Source of the DNA: Pratylenchus scribneri
Taxonomy: Eukaryota > Nematoda > Chromadorea > Rhabditida > Pratylenchidae
NCBI GenBank assembly: GCA_030063045.1
Contig: JAQSEB010000032.1
Coordinates: forward strand, 2,294,001 to 2,358,000
Length of the DNA stretch: 64,000 nt
Direction: 5' to 3'
This document shows, in pieces, positions 22,247-32,457 of the stretch (within the stretch, counting starts at the first letter, position 1; every line of letters begins with the position of its first letter). The notes beneath the pieces were generated by a model that saw only the letters and a program-made list of their open reading frames with translations, ran no database searches and was not told where the DNA came from. Position numbers and translations under genes: made by a program.

Positions 22247-25200
22247 TCAAAGACTCATTTCGGCCTCGGCTGATCGTTTTAGCTGATCGATCACCTGGGT
22301 CTGGTTGACATATTCAAAAACATTTGGGGCCGAAAAGAGAATGCCCATCGTGCCACCGGCAGTCACCCCAAAGAAAATGTAGAGCAGAAGTCGGTCAATA
22401 ACCTGAAATTAATTTTTTTGGCACATTCTCGAAGGATAATCGATTAGAGAGATGATAAAATGAATTGGAGGACCCATTTACCATGGCCACAAAACGCCAT
22501 TCCTCGCGGATTTTCTTGTCCACATTGTCCCTTCGTAAATGTTCAGTGATATATTCCACCGCATCCATTGCCTGCAGGGCCTGATCCGTCAACATTTCGC
22601 TCAATTCACTGCCCAAATCACGATGAGATGGAAATTTGGCAGGAGTGACCTTTGTTTGTTTGTGATTTGAATGAGAATATTTGGACTGACCACCGGTTGG
22701 GACATACGCCGTTTTCGAAGCATTTGGACCCGGCGTTGTTGTTCCTGATCAGCCGAAACAAATTCGGAACAATGAGGATGGTGTTGGAACTGTGAATGGA
22801 ATGATGTTTTTTTATGTTTCATTCCGGAAAGTAATATACAATAAAATACATTCCGCAATATTGTTCTCCTTTTCTCATTAAAATCAAACTAATTCAATTT
22901 TAATTATCTTTTGATTTTTTTGGAGTAATTCAGCAATTCTTCATTTTGAATCGAACAAATATGAGCAATACTTTAACTTCCCTCATTAATTAAATACTAC
23001 CTTTCTGGTTCGGCTCATCTCGATGAATTTACCCGGCTGAATTCGTTGTTGTTCCACCACTCTTTCCTTTCCACTGCCCATTCGGTTCCATCTATTACTG
23101 CCACCTCCTCCTTTTGCCCCATTTAATAAAAGTGCGGCTGCGTCCCGTGAAAGTCGCTTGCCCAATTTTCTGGTAACTTTCGTGCCACCATGCAATTCAT
23201 CCGCTTCGCCCCTCGGGCGATGCATCATCAAAAAGAGGGGCAGATAGCGCAGAAAAACGGTGCGGACCCAGCCGGGCATTGTATGGGTGGTTGGACCACG
23301 AAAATAGATGTTGATGATGATCACTGTCACCAGAATGGTGATTATGTTCATTACTGTTGGGGCAAATTATGAATAGAATGGATTTTGATTTTATGCCCCT
23401 TTGGTGAACTGACCAAAAGTCATAAGCAAATATTTGGCCATGAGCGGAATTGTGTCAGAAGTTGGAGGCAAAATCTTCGAAACCAACAGCAAAAATACAA
23501 CCAAAGCGAGCAAAATGCTGATAGCCAGTGTGATTTTCTCATCAGCCTCTGCGGGCAAATAGAACACCAACATTGAGAGGAATGCCATCAACACGGTAGG
23601 AATGATCAGAATCACAGTGTAGAAGAGGGTTTTTCTGTACGAAATGAGTAAATTTGTGGTGACAGTAAAGGGACCACCTTCGAATCTTGATTTGATAGGC
23701 AATTTTGCTCTTTTGATGGATCAACTGGCCGGGCACCTCCATTATGTCCCAAATTCCACTTTCCGAATAATCATTCAACTCAACCTGCCTTTTATTGCCC
23801 AAATAGCTGATCACAACCTGTGAATTGTGGGGAATAACAATTTTTCATATTCATTCGAAAACACAATTGAATTCATTGGGCATTGGCCAATATCTCAATG
23901 AAACATTAGCCAATCTGGGAAAGCCACATATCATTTAAAAGGTCTACTTTTCTTTATAATTGGCTTGTTTAAAGTTTATCAAATCCAAATTTAAAAAAGC
24001 TTCATGTATTTTATTGTAATAAATCCGATTTTGTTTAGAAAAAGCCATTTATTCATAAAATGTTTTTAACATTTACACTTTTTAGAGGACTATTAGGATT
24101 TTCAAATAACTTATCGCCTTTCCTGAATTGGCTACTTCTTTATTGAGATATGGCCACTTTTTAGAGGACTATTAGTGCTTCCAAATGGCATGTCGCCTTC
24201 CCGAATTGGTTACTTCCCTGATGAGATATGGCTAAAAGAATGTCACTTGTAATGAAATGTCGAGTTCCGCTAAGCATGGACTCACTTTCAAGTATTTAAC
24301 CCCCAATCATTTTTCTTTAACTAAATTTGGATTACAATTTTAAATTAAGAGAAAATTCTAATTTCTTTAGTATTTGATGAGCTTTGATTAGGCTCTAATG
24401 AGTAGAGCCAATTCACAAATCTACATAATTTCATCATAGAATTATAAAATGGCTTCTCTCCAATCAAATAAAATATATCGTATCACGATAAGAGATATTT
24501 AGTACCTCATCTTTGTTGAAAGTCCAAGAGCCAAAAATCATTGCGCACGTTTGTTCATCAAAGGGGAAAAACTGGAAATGAAACCAATCAAAATATTCCA
24601 AAACACCAAAAAACAACAAACTTCTACATCGATAATGCATGAACTTTTGTAGATTGCCGGTGGCACCTTTTCCAAACAATACTAATTTTGGCAATAATCT
24701 ATCCCCCAAACTTGCCCAAAGCATTTCCCCATTGCTTTCCACGACAACATTTGAATAGAATGCTTTTTATTGGATGGAAAAAGAGAATTGAAGGTGGCAT
24801 TTTCGGCACTTACAAACTTCATAATTTCCATCGGCATTGTTGAAGAGCACAATGTCCGGTAGCCAAACTTTCTCGGGTGGCACACGAATTGTCCGAATGT
24901 TTCCATAGTCCAATGGATTCCTTTTTCAACAAATTTCATTCCACAATCTACCATTCCGTCCCACTCCCCTTTTTGGAATGAATAATTTCCCGAAAATGTG
25001 CCGAAGACTAGTAAAGTAACCAATTCCTCCCTCTAATTCTAGGTATGATTAAGTTCCCCTGATTGAGTCTTTGGGCTATTTTTTGGCTATAGCTCAAACT
25101 CAAAGAGACAATAACCAATTCGAGAAGGAAATATGCCCTTGAGAAGCCCTAAATTCTTTTAAAAAATTGTTTTATAATTTTTTGGATAATTAAAACATTT

Positions 25201-25768
25201 TGTAGAGAAACAGATTTTCTTAGAAAAATAAGGGTTTATTAGATTCAAAGACATGTATCTTTGAAAAAATTTGGATTTATTAAAATTTAATAAAGCCACT
25301 TTTTAGAGGACAATTTGGACTTTCCATCTTTCCAATGATATATTCTCTTTCTGATTTGGTTATTTCCTCGTTGAGCTATGGCCAAAAGAATATCCATAGA
25401 TATAATCGTTCCATTTTGCCCTCTTCCCCCATTTTTGTTATATTTTGGCAAAAAAATTACTTTTCCCACAATCTATCAGTGAATTTCATTACGGTAGCAC
25501 ATAATTCCCTAGGGCAATAATCCCAACAAAATAGTATTGGTGAAATATATGTACCAAACACAACGATAGTCGACCCATCGCATCGTGGGCCAAACATTTG
25601 TTTGCATAATTTGGTTTTTCTCGTCCACATTGATCAACAAAATGAGTGCCAATGAGAAACGAATTTCCAGCGGGGTGCTGCTCACATTTGGCACCGGACG
25701 AATCAAATGGTTGTATCCGCGGAAAAGGTCTGCAATCAGTCGTTCCTCCGCCTCCGAACCGAATGCCA
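22247..25768 (-). CDS. Nicotinic acetylcholine receptor subunit B (non-alpha, ACR-2/ACR-3-like), first exon remote or missing
   Basis: The first visible exon begins at an acceptor (CACAG) at 25769 with [22 protein letters not shown] and [10 protein letters not shown]. It continues [21 protein letters not shown] joined through a 49-nt GC-AG intron to [48 protein letters not shown], then M1 to M3 ([52 protein letters not shown]), the loop, and M4 ([18 protein letters not shown]); TGA at 22247-22249. Loop C has no vicinal cysteines. No signal peptide exists immediately upstream; the exon starts in phase 1, and an orphan phase-1 signal-peptide exon at 32406-32457 would complete it, placing gene C in B's first intron. 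All downstream joins are in frame. Confidence 0.83.
23883..24243. repeat. Foldback element FB1, copy b (receptor B intron)
   Basis: The left arm at 23883-23960 (GGCCAATATCTCAATG ... AAAGCCACATATCATTT) is the reverse complement type of the right arm, which is itself duplicated (about 24075-24157 and 24142-24243; both contain ACTTTTTAGAGGACTATTAG and end in GAGATATGGC). The partly doubled right arm is unique to this copy. Confidence 0.6.
25073..25396. repeat. Foldback element FB1, copy c (receptor B intron)
   Basis: Best-preserved copy. The left end GGCTATTTTTTGGCTATAGCTCAAAC matches the reverse complement of the right end (GGATATTCTTTTGGCCATAGCTCAACG). The right arm starts GCCACTTTTTAGAGGACAATTT at about 25297. 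It lies in the intron between the exons ending RCVW and starting NPLDYGN. Confidence 0.65.
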
Positions 25769-26034
25769 CTGTGTTTTTGATTTAAATTTCATTAGTAAAA
25801 TATTTTTTGGTTTTGAATTGCTTGACTCGACTTTTAAGTGTTTATAATCAATTTTTGGAGTTTTTTAATTAAAAAATTTGTGAAATGGATCAATTGTTCT
25901 TCTTCTTGATGCTCATGCTCATTCGTAAACAAAACACTAATTTTTCATTATTATTAAATTTAAAAGGGTGAAGAATGATGAAAGGAATGGCAAGAATTCA
26001 ATTATGATCAAATATAATGGAAAAGTAGATAAAT
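25769..26034. other. Short interval between receptor gene C stop and receptor B first visible exon
   Basis: Only about 266 bp. No minus-strand signal-peptide exon is visible here. The plus strand happens to read a hydrophobic MDQLFFFLMLMLI at about 25885, but it is on the wrong strand for the receptors. If B is transcribed from a distant exon, this is intron. Confidence 0.5.
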
Positions 26035-29000
26035 TCAATGGCTATCCATTGCCTCCAGCTTATTTTTGGCAATTAGACGTCGAATGACTTGTTGTTGGTC
26101 GACCAACTCGAAAACATGCGGAACTGAAAATAAAATGGCCACCGTTCCGCCCAAAGTGATTCCAAAAAAGACAAGTAGCAGAAGGCGATCAATTACCGTG
26201 GAAATGAATCGCCAATCATCTCGGACCTGTACGGGAAATATTCTAAAATCCGTACATTTTCCTCTCACTTTTTTATCGCTCATTTCTGTTCGAATATGTT
26301 CCGCAATGAATGCAATCGATTCCACTGCCTGCCTCAATCGTTGGCCCATTTTCTGTTCCTCAACCAATTGGCCCAGTTTTGCGCAAACTCCACTGCTGCG
26401 CGAATTTGTGCCAATTCCCATACTTGATGATGTTCCGGCTATCGATGCATCGCCTTGTCCGCCCAAATGGCCTCCAGTTTGGGATCTTCTCAATTGGGGA
26501 AGGGGCGAACCGGGTGACGAAAGTTGTTGCTCCTCATTCGGCCCCCTTCGACCCTTTTGGGCCATATTTTCTCGACGACGTTTTTGGCCACGTCCACTGG
26601 CAAATGGCAACATCCCAGCCATGGCCATCCCTGGTAAAGGATAATTTATTGAATTAATTCAATTGGGAAGGGAATCTCAAATTTAGCCCAACTTGTCGCC
26701 GTTATTAATAATTCCATTTATTAGTGAGCCAATTTTGTTATTTTTGTTATATAATTAAAGAGCAGATTCTTGACTATCAATTAATTTAATTTTATTTAAA
26801 TTGGTTCAAAATTGGTGCAGTTATGACAAAAATCACCACAGGAATTTCATAAATCCACAATTAAGGTCATCTTAAAGTTTTTGTACAGAATTTCATCAAT
26901 TCTGAACCAGTTTAAATAAAATTTATATCATTTATTTGCTTTCATTCTTTTTAATATCATGCTAAAATCACCGAAATTGATATAGTCTTTGATGAGATAA
27001 ATGACGACAAGTTGGCTTGACAATAAGCTGATAAGATAAGACGTATCGTATCCATTCTCAAATATCTACAATGTTGGGAAGAAAATAAAATACCAGGTAA
27101 TGCATCAGAAAGATGGCCGCCACCCCCTCTGGGCCGATTCATAATAAATGTTGAGGAAGTGGAGAATTGGTCAAGGGAGACCGTAGTCTCAGCAGAAGAA
27201 TGATGAAAATATGAAGGCCTCCGTGGCCGACGCATACAAAGAAGGCGAGGAAGGAGACCAAGAAAAAGCAGACGAACCCAATGAGGCATTTGATGGGTCA
27301 GCGCCGATCGGAAATGGACATTCAAAACGCAAACGGTGGACATGATGGTGATAATATTCATCACTATGGGGAGGGAGGATAATGGCATATAATCATGGAA
27401 TATTGGGGAGAGGTTAAATGTGAATACGGCGATTGAATAAGTGCATCCGTTTTGACCATAAGTTAACAAAGATCAATCAAAATTTAAAAAAGTTTACATG
27501 TCTATGGGTATAATAAATCAGTTTTTTTGATAAAAAGTCGCTTATTTAATAATTAATTTATTTTCAAAAAATAGTTTAGCCATTATTTAGAGGTCATTTA
27601 GTGCTTTCAAATGACATAAAGCTTTCCAAAATTGATTATTGCCTCGCAGAACTATGGTCAAAAAATAGCCTTGAATCGGCAATATTCAATTGCCCCGTTT
27701 TCGGGAATATCGTTTGCCTTACCAAAAGTCATCAACAAATATTTGGCCATAAGGGGAATTGTGTCGGAAGTTGGGGGCAAAATCTTCGAAACAAGCAGTA
27801 AAAACACGACCAAAGCGAGTAAAATGCTGATGGCCAGTGTAATTTTTTCGGAACATTCTGCGGGCAAATAGAAAACCAACATTGAGAGGAATGCCATCAA
27901 CACAGTGGGAATAATCAGAATGACCGTATAAAAGAGGGTTTTTCGCCGAATGACGATGTGGAATTCCACCCGACTTTTGTCGGGGGCCATTCTGCCTGGC
28001 ACGTCCATAATATCCCAAATGCCACTGGGCGAATAGTCTTCCAGCTCGACAGCCTTTTTATTGCCGTACCAACGGAGTTGAACTTCGTTTGGTCCATAGG
28101 TCCAGGAGCCGAATTGAAGCTGAAAATTGGTAGAAATGAGGTAAGAAGAAAAACGGTGTTTTGGCCCATTTAATAGGGAATAATTGGTTAATCAAAATTT
28201 AACAACAATCCAGTTTTGTACATATTTCAATTAATTAATTCTGCCAGGTTGACTAATTTTTAATTCCGACAGGTTGACTAAATTTTAATTCCGCCAGGTT
28301 GACTAAGTTTTAATTCCGCCAGGTTGACTAAGTTTTAATTCCGCCCGATTGACTTAAGTTTTAATTCCGCCTGGCGAACTTAGAATAATTCCGCCTGTTT
28401 GACTAAGTTTTAATTCCATCTGGCGAACTTAGAATAATTCCGCCTCTTTGACTAAGTTTTAATTCCGCCTGGCGAACTTAGAATAATTCCGCCTGTTTGA
28501 CTAAGTTTTAATTCCGCCTGGCGAACTTAGAATAATTCCGCCTGTTTGACTAAGTTTTAATTCCATCTGGCGAACTTAGAATAATTCCGCCTCTTTGACT
28601 AAGTTTTAATTCCGCCTGGCGAACTTAGAATAATTCCGCCTGTTTGACTAAGTTTTAATTCCCTGGCGAACTTAGAATAATTCCGCCTGATTGACTAAGT
28701 TTTAATTCCGCCTGGCGAACTTAGAATAATTCCGCCTGGCGAACTTAGAATAATTCCGCCTGGCGAACTTAGAATAATTCCGCCTGGCGAACTTAGAATA
28801 ATTCCGCCTGATTGACTAAGTTTTAATTCCGCCTGTTTAGCTAGGATAATTCCGCCTGTTTCTAGAAATAAATCCAATTGTTATGTGTTTCACCTAATGA
28901 AATCCTTTTTTTTTGTTTATCACCTAATTAATTCCTCCACAAATATGACCCAAAGGAATGAATAAATATTTTTGACTCACCACGCACGTTTGCTCATCAA

Positions 29001-31388
29001 ATGGGAAATATTCAACATCTGTAAGTAAACAAGGGAAATATGCACATTATTTTCAATCGACAATTCCAACCAATTCGACAAGAACTTTTGTATATTGCCG
29101 GAGGCACCCAGCTCACATTTCCTTGATAATCAACGGCAACATTACTCTGATAGCTGACTTCATAATTTCCATCGGCACTGCAAAAATAAAAAATATCGTA
29201 GGAATTGAACCTTCCAAAAAAACTTGTTGAAAAGCACAATATCTGGCACCCAGACTCGTTCCACTGGCACTCTGATACTCTCAATGCCCCCATAATCCGC
29301 CGGATCCCAACTGCATAATTTGTATAAAGAATGAATGTGTTTGGCGACTCAAAAAAATGAAAATGAATTCCATGAATTCCACAGATGTCCTCATTCATAA
29401 TATGTATATGTACTATGTGAAACAAGCCAATTTTTCTTTTGGTCATATCTCAAGTAGGAAGTTATCAAAATTGGGAGGCTATATACCATTTGAAACATCT
29501 AATAAAAGTTTAGAAAGTGGCTTAACAATTTTTTGAAAAATTTACAATTTGTAAAATAAATGGCTCTCCTTCAAAATTTCTAGTCTATCGCACATAAAGA
29601 CATGCAACTTTTTAAATGCTTGAGCTTGATTTCCATAAAATTTAAAATTGCCACTTTATTGAGAATATTTTGGGCTTTTCAATCCTATATAGCCTTCCCA
29701 GATGGGCTAAATCCTCGTTGAGATATGATCAAACGAATATCTCTATGTTCTGAATTTTTCCCTACCGTATACAAACAAGGTGGGAATGGGAACCTGAATT
29801 GGCAATCATTCCATTTGAGTGTTAGCCATGCATTCGATTGCATAATTTGATTTTTCTCGTCCACATTAATCAGCAGAATCATGGCCATTCCAAAGTCGAC
29901 ATTTACCACAGTTTGATTATAACAAGGGGAAGGCCTGATCAATGAATTGTAGCCCTTGAATAAAGCAATGGAAAGACGTTCCTCGTCCTCGCCAGAGGCA
30001 AATTGAAGAAAGGCAGAAGATTGTTGGGATTGGGACTAGGGTTGCGCCCCCGAAGGTCGGGGGTGAGTTGGACGGGGACGGGGGTGATCGGGGATGACAC
30101 CTTCGGGGGCGGGGACGGGGGTGACCTTGACGGGGACCCCCGCGGTGATCCCCGCGGGGGTACGGGGGTGATCTAAATTTTTTAAAAGACCTTATTTTTC
30201 AGACAAAAAATTTTCTGAAGAAAAATTTACTAAAATTTCAATAAATTATAAGCGTAAATATATTTTACATCGTCATTTATTCCAATTTCCTATCCAATTT
30301 CTTCCGCAATAAAACCAGATTTTGTTGGTTCCAATTGAAAATCATCCAAATTTGCTTTTACAACTAAAATTTGACGGAAGTTTCTTGGAAAACTTTTAAA
30401 TAAAATCAACTATATGGCGAGATATGATGAAGTCAGATTCTTGTTTCCTAAATTAGCTATAGGAAGTGATTTTCGTAAATCTTTGATTGGGAATTGCATA
30501 CTTAATAATAGAAAAGTTTAGGTTGAGATCATTTCTATCTCGGCTATTTCCGTATCAGCAATTTTGACGAACCATAGTTCATCAATCATCATCCAAATAA
30601 CCAATCAGAATGTTTAAAGTGCATCTTATAGCCCAATTATTAGCTATCTATTGATATATTGTTCATAAAAAAGTAATGTTTTGGCTAAGTTATGGCCATA
30701 AATACAAAAATAAAGGCGGTTTTTCAAAGTTTTTGGACAAAAATTGGCCAAAACTTACATATTTAAATAATCAACATACCAATGGATAGCCAATATTAGG
30801 GCTATTAAACTTACTTTAGATCTTTTAAATTGTTTAATTGGGTGGCGAGCTGCAACTCGTCAAATTCGCTGACTGCGATGGAAGTGGCGAGACGGAAATG
30901 TCCCTCGCCGAAAAAGTTTCAATAGCCTTGCAGCGAAAAATATTAGCCAGATAAAGCCGCGCAGCGAAAAATTTTTACCGCCCTACAGAAATCTGCACAA
31001 AATTTCTTTATCTTATCCCATTTTCCTTGAAAAATCCAATAATATGGGGTGCATGTTCACCCCCGTACCCCCGCGGGGGTGAGCTTTCGGGGACGGGGAT
31101 TTACGGGGATGGACCTTCGGGGACGGGGACGGGGGTGAGGCCCAAAATCCTCGGGGATCCCCGTCGGGGGTGGCCCCCGCGGGGACGGGGGCGCAACCCT
31201 AATTGGGACTGTGAGGAGGCAGAATCGAATAAGTGCGAAGAGACGGTAGGCCACGACATTTTATTGGTTGTCGACGAGGAGGCTGGCCGAGGTGATCGAC
31301 GGGCATTTGTTGCGGATTGGATGGAAATGAGAAGTAGGAGGCCAATGCAAATTATAAAGAATATTGGCACCGAATGCGGTAATGCCAT
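26035..31388 (-). CDS. Nicotinic acetylcholine receptor subunit C (non-alpha), first exon split by a transposon
   Basis: Start ATG at 31388 begins a signal peptide ([20 protein letters not shown]) followed by a Ser/Thr-rich segment. At SSQSQ the frame runs into a 1165-bp hAT-like element (30037-31201) and resumes beyond it as [18 protein letters not shown]; removing the element and one target copy restores the frame exactly. Then [81 protein letters not shown]1-M3 ([47 protein letters not shown]), the loop, and M4 ([18 protein letters not shown]); stop at 26035. No YxCC in loop C. Apart from the insertion all exons join in frame, so the insertion is recent, removed by splicing, or present only in this haplotype. 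Introns hold FB elements and a bipartite repeat array. Confidence 0.8.
26757..26955. repeat. Foldback element FB2, copy in receptor C intron
   Basis: About 200 bp and homologous to 18475-18675: AAAGAGCAGATTCTTGACTAT start, inner arm TTTTATTTAAATTGGTTCAAAATTGG matched by the reverse complement of the right half (ATTTTATTTAAACTGGTTCAGAATTG). It lies in the intron between the loop and M4 exons, the position of the copy in receptor A being comparable. Confidence 0.55.
27449..27666. repeat. Foldback element FB1, copy d, left arm truncated (receptor C intron)
   Basis: The right arm (about 27570-27666: GCCATTATTTAGAGGTCATTTAG ... ACTATGGTCAAAAAATAGCC) is clear; the left arm keeps only its outer TTTTGACCATAAGTTAACAAAG before diverging. 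Confidence 0.5.
28240..28866. repeat. Bipartite 49-bp tandem repeat array R1 (receptor C intron)
   Basis: The unit is an 11-mer, TAATTCCGCCT, alternating with two different fixed spacers: GGCGAACTTAGAA (13 nt) and GTTTGACTAAGTTT (14 nt). About 14-15 spacers of each type are present; the left end (28240-28360) is a degenerate form using only the GTTTGACTAAG-type spacer, and near 28730-28800 only the GGCGAACTTAGAA spacer is used. The two spacers contain the complementary heptamers AACTTAG and CTAAGTT, so each unit can fold. It occupies the intron after the FDEQTC exon. Confidence 0.92.
29437..29742. repeat. Foldback element FB1, copy e (receptor C intron)
   Basis: Left arm TTTTGGTCATATCTCAAGTAGG ... 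AAAGTGGC (29437-29522) and right arm TGCCACTTTATTGAGAA ... GAGATATGATCAAACGAATATC (29648-29742) are reverse complements with scattered mismatches around a centre of about 125 bp. Confidence 0.62.
30029..30036. repeat. Left target-site duplication of the hAT-like element
   Basis: The 8 bp ATTGGGAC abut the left terminal inverted repeat; the identical octamer follows the right terminal repeat at 31202-31209. Confidence 0.9.
30037..31201. mobile_element. Non-autonomous hAT-like DNA transposon (MITE-like) inserted in receptor C exon 1
   Basis: The 1165-bp element starts TAGGGTTGCGCCCCCG and ends CGGGGGCGCAACCCTA, perfect terminal inverted repeats of 16 bp, with 8-bp target duplications ATTGGGAC on both sides. 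Eight-bp duplications and (C/T)AGGG-type ends are hallmarks of the hAT superfamily. No transposase-like frame is present: the outer 130-170 bp on each side are runs of G-rich blocks (GGGGACGGGG, GGGGTGA) and the inner about 850 bp is AT-rich non-coding sequence. It sits inside coding sequence, after codon SSQSQ of receptor C. GC content and strand asymmetry differ sharply from neighbours. Internal open frames only reflect the G-rich blocks. Confidence 0.85.
31202..31209. repeat. Right target-site duplication of the hAT-like element
   Basis: Second copy of ATTGGGAC; see 30029-30036. On the coding (minus) strand it reads GTCCCAAT. Confidence 0.9.
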
Positions 31389-32405
31389 TCTTTTATTTTT
31401 TGGAAACGGGAAAATTGTATTGGCAGGGGAATGAAGTGGGAAAAGCGAGAATATTCATGGAAATTAATGCAAAATTGGAAACATTTTTAATAACAAAGAA
31501 TTCCAAAATTCAATACTTAAATTGACACTTTTATTACAGAATCTTTTGAATCAATGGCTTCGGGATAATTTATTACCCAAAAATGGCCAATGCCTTCTCT
31601 ATTTCCATTTAAAATTAAGGTTAATGAAAAAGCCCATTAAATTTACATCGCATTTGGTCACTTATTTTTCGATATTTTTCTTGAAAAGGATGGTTGAAAG
31701 TTTTGTAGCAATAAAAAAATTTGTTTGGCAAAAAGAGAGGATTTTGAATGGAAAGGGGGATTTTGGGGAGGAAATGGAATGGGGGAAGGGTGCTTTTGCT
31801 TTGCCTTGTTTGTTCTTATTTCCCTTCTTTGTGTCAATGGAAATGAAAAATGGCACAAAAAAGGCCAAGGCGGAGGGCAATTGGATTAGAAGGGCACATT
31901 CCTCCGTGCCCTTCCCCACTAAATCCGCTTGTCCCTTCCCTCAATTTCCTTCACTTTCCTTCGGGCATCCATCACTTTCACATGGAGAATGGATGGAATG
32001 AAAAGAAAACTTTTGTGTCCATTCAAGGCAAATTCTTAAAAATATATTGGCCAAAAAGGAGGAAGGGATGAATGATTGTTTTTTTATGCGCAAATGAATA
32101 TTCTTTCATCAAATTGAAAGGAAAAAGTTGAGAGAATTTAGAAGAATTGGGAAGGAAAAGCGGAATTAAGAACACAGAAAATAAGATGGTATTATTAACT
32201 CCAAATATTTCCATATATTATAATCGAAGAAGAGTAAATAATTAGACCTCCAAATATGTAAATGATATATGTATATAATAAATGATTTATTCTTGAATGA
32301 ATCATTTTAAATTGAAATTATTAAATCAAATTGGAGGGATCAAAGTCGAGTCAAGCAATTCAAAAATATTATTTAATTTTATTTAAATTTTAATTCCCAA
32401 TTCAC
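31389..32405. other. Region upstream of receptor C start
   Basis: About 1 kb between the receptor C start codon and the orphan signal exon. AT-rich with G-rich patches near 31740-31800. Open frames of 60-160 aa here have low-complexity composition and no recognisable domain. Likely promoter of C and, if B is long, also intron of B. Confidence 0.4.
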
Positions 32406-32457
32406 CTGGTGCGGAATAGGCCGCAATGAAAAGCAGCAGCAGAATGGCCAATGCCAT
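32406..32457 (-). CDS. Orphan signal-peptide exon, likely first exon of receptor gene B
   Basis: ATG at 32457 encodes a 17-residue hydrophobic peptide, MALAILLLLFIAAYSAP, then one base G before a GTGAAT donor (32405 and down), so it ends in phase 1. Gene B's first visible exon starts in phase 1 (TG after its acceptor), and the join reads ...[16 protein letters not shown], a believable signal-peptide cleavage region ahead of the mature receptor N terminus. Joining it to gene C at the visible TAG acceptor (30036) gives the wrong frame. It could instead be a relic of a lost fourth paralogue. Confidence 0.55.

Noticed and set aside
25885..25940. Hydrophobic peptide MDQLFFFLMLMLI as a signal peptide for receptor B
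   Set aside because: It is on the plus strand whereas the receptor is on the minus strand.
30036..31209. Simple GT-AG intron made from the duplicated octamer plus the transposon
   Set aside because: The GT at the start of the octamer with the TAG at the far junction would shift the frame by one base; other donors inside the element also give phase conflicts, so splicing out is possible but not shown.
31057..31254. Arg/Pro-rich open frames inside the hAT-like element as a possible transposase or gene
   Set aside because: They are G/C-block simple sequence; no DDE or hAT dimerisation motif is visible, and part is the receptor exon reading into the element.
22247..31388. Receptor genes A and B as pseudogenes because several exons run into stops
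   Set aside because: Every stop falls in a short intron; joining by GT-AG (or GC-AG) motifs restores a continuous conserved receptor in each.
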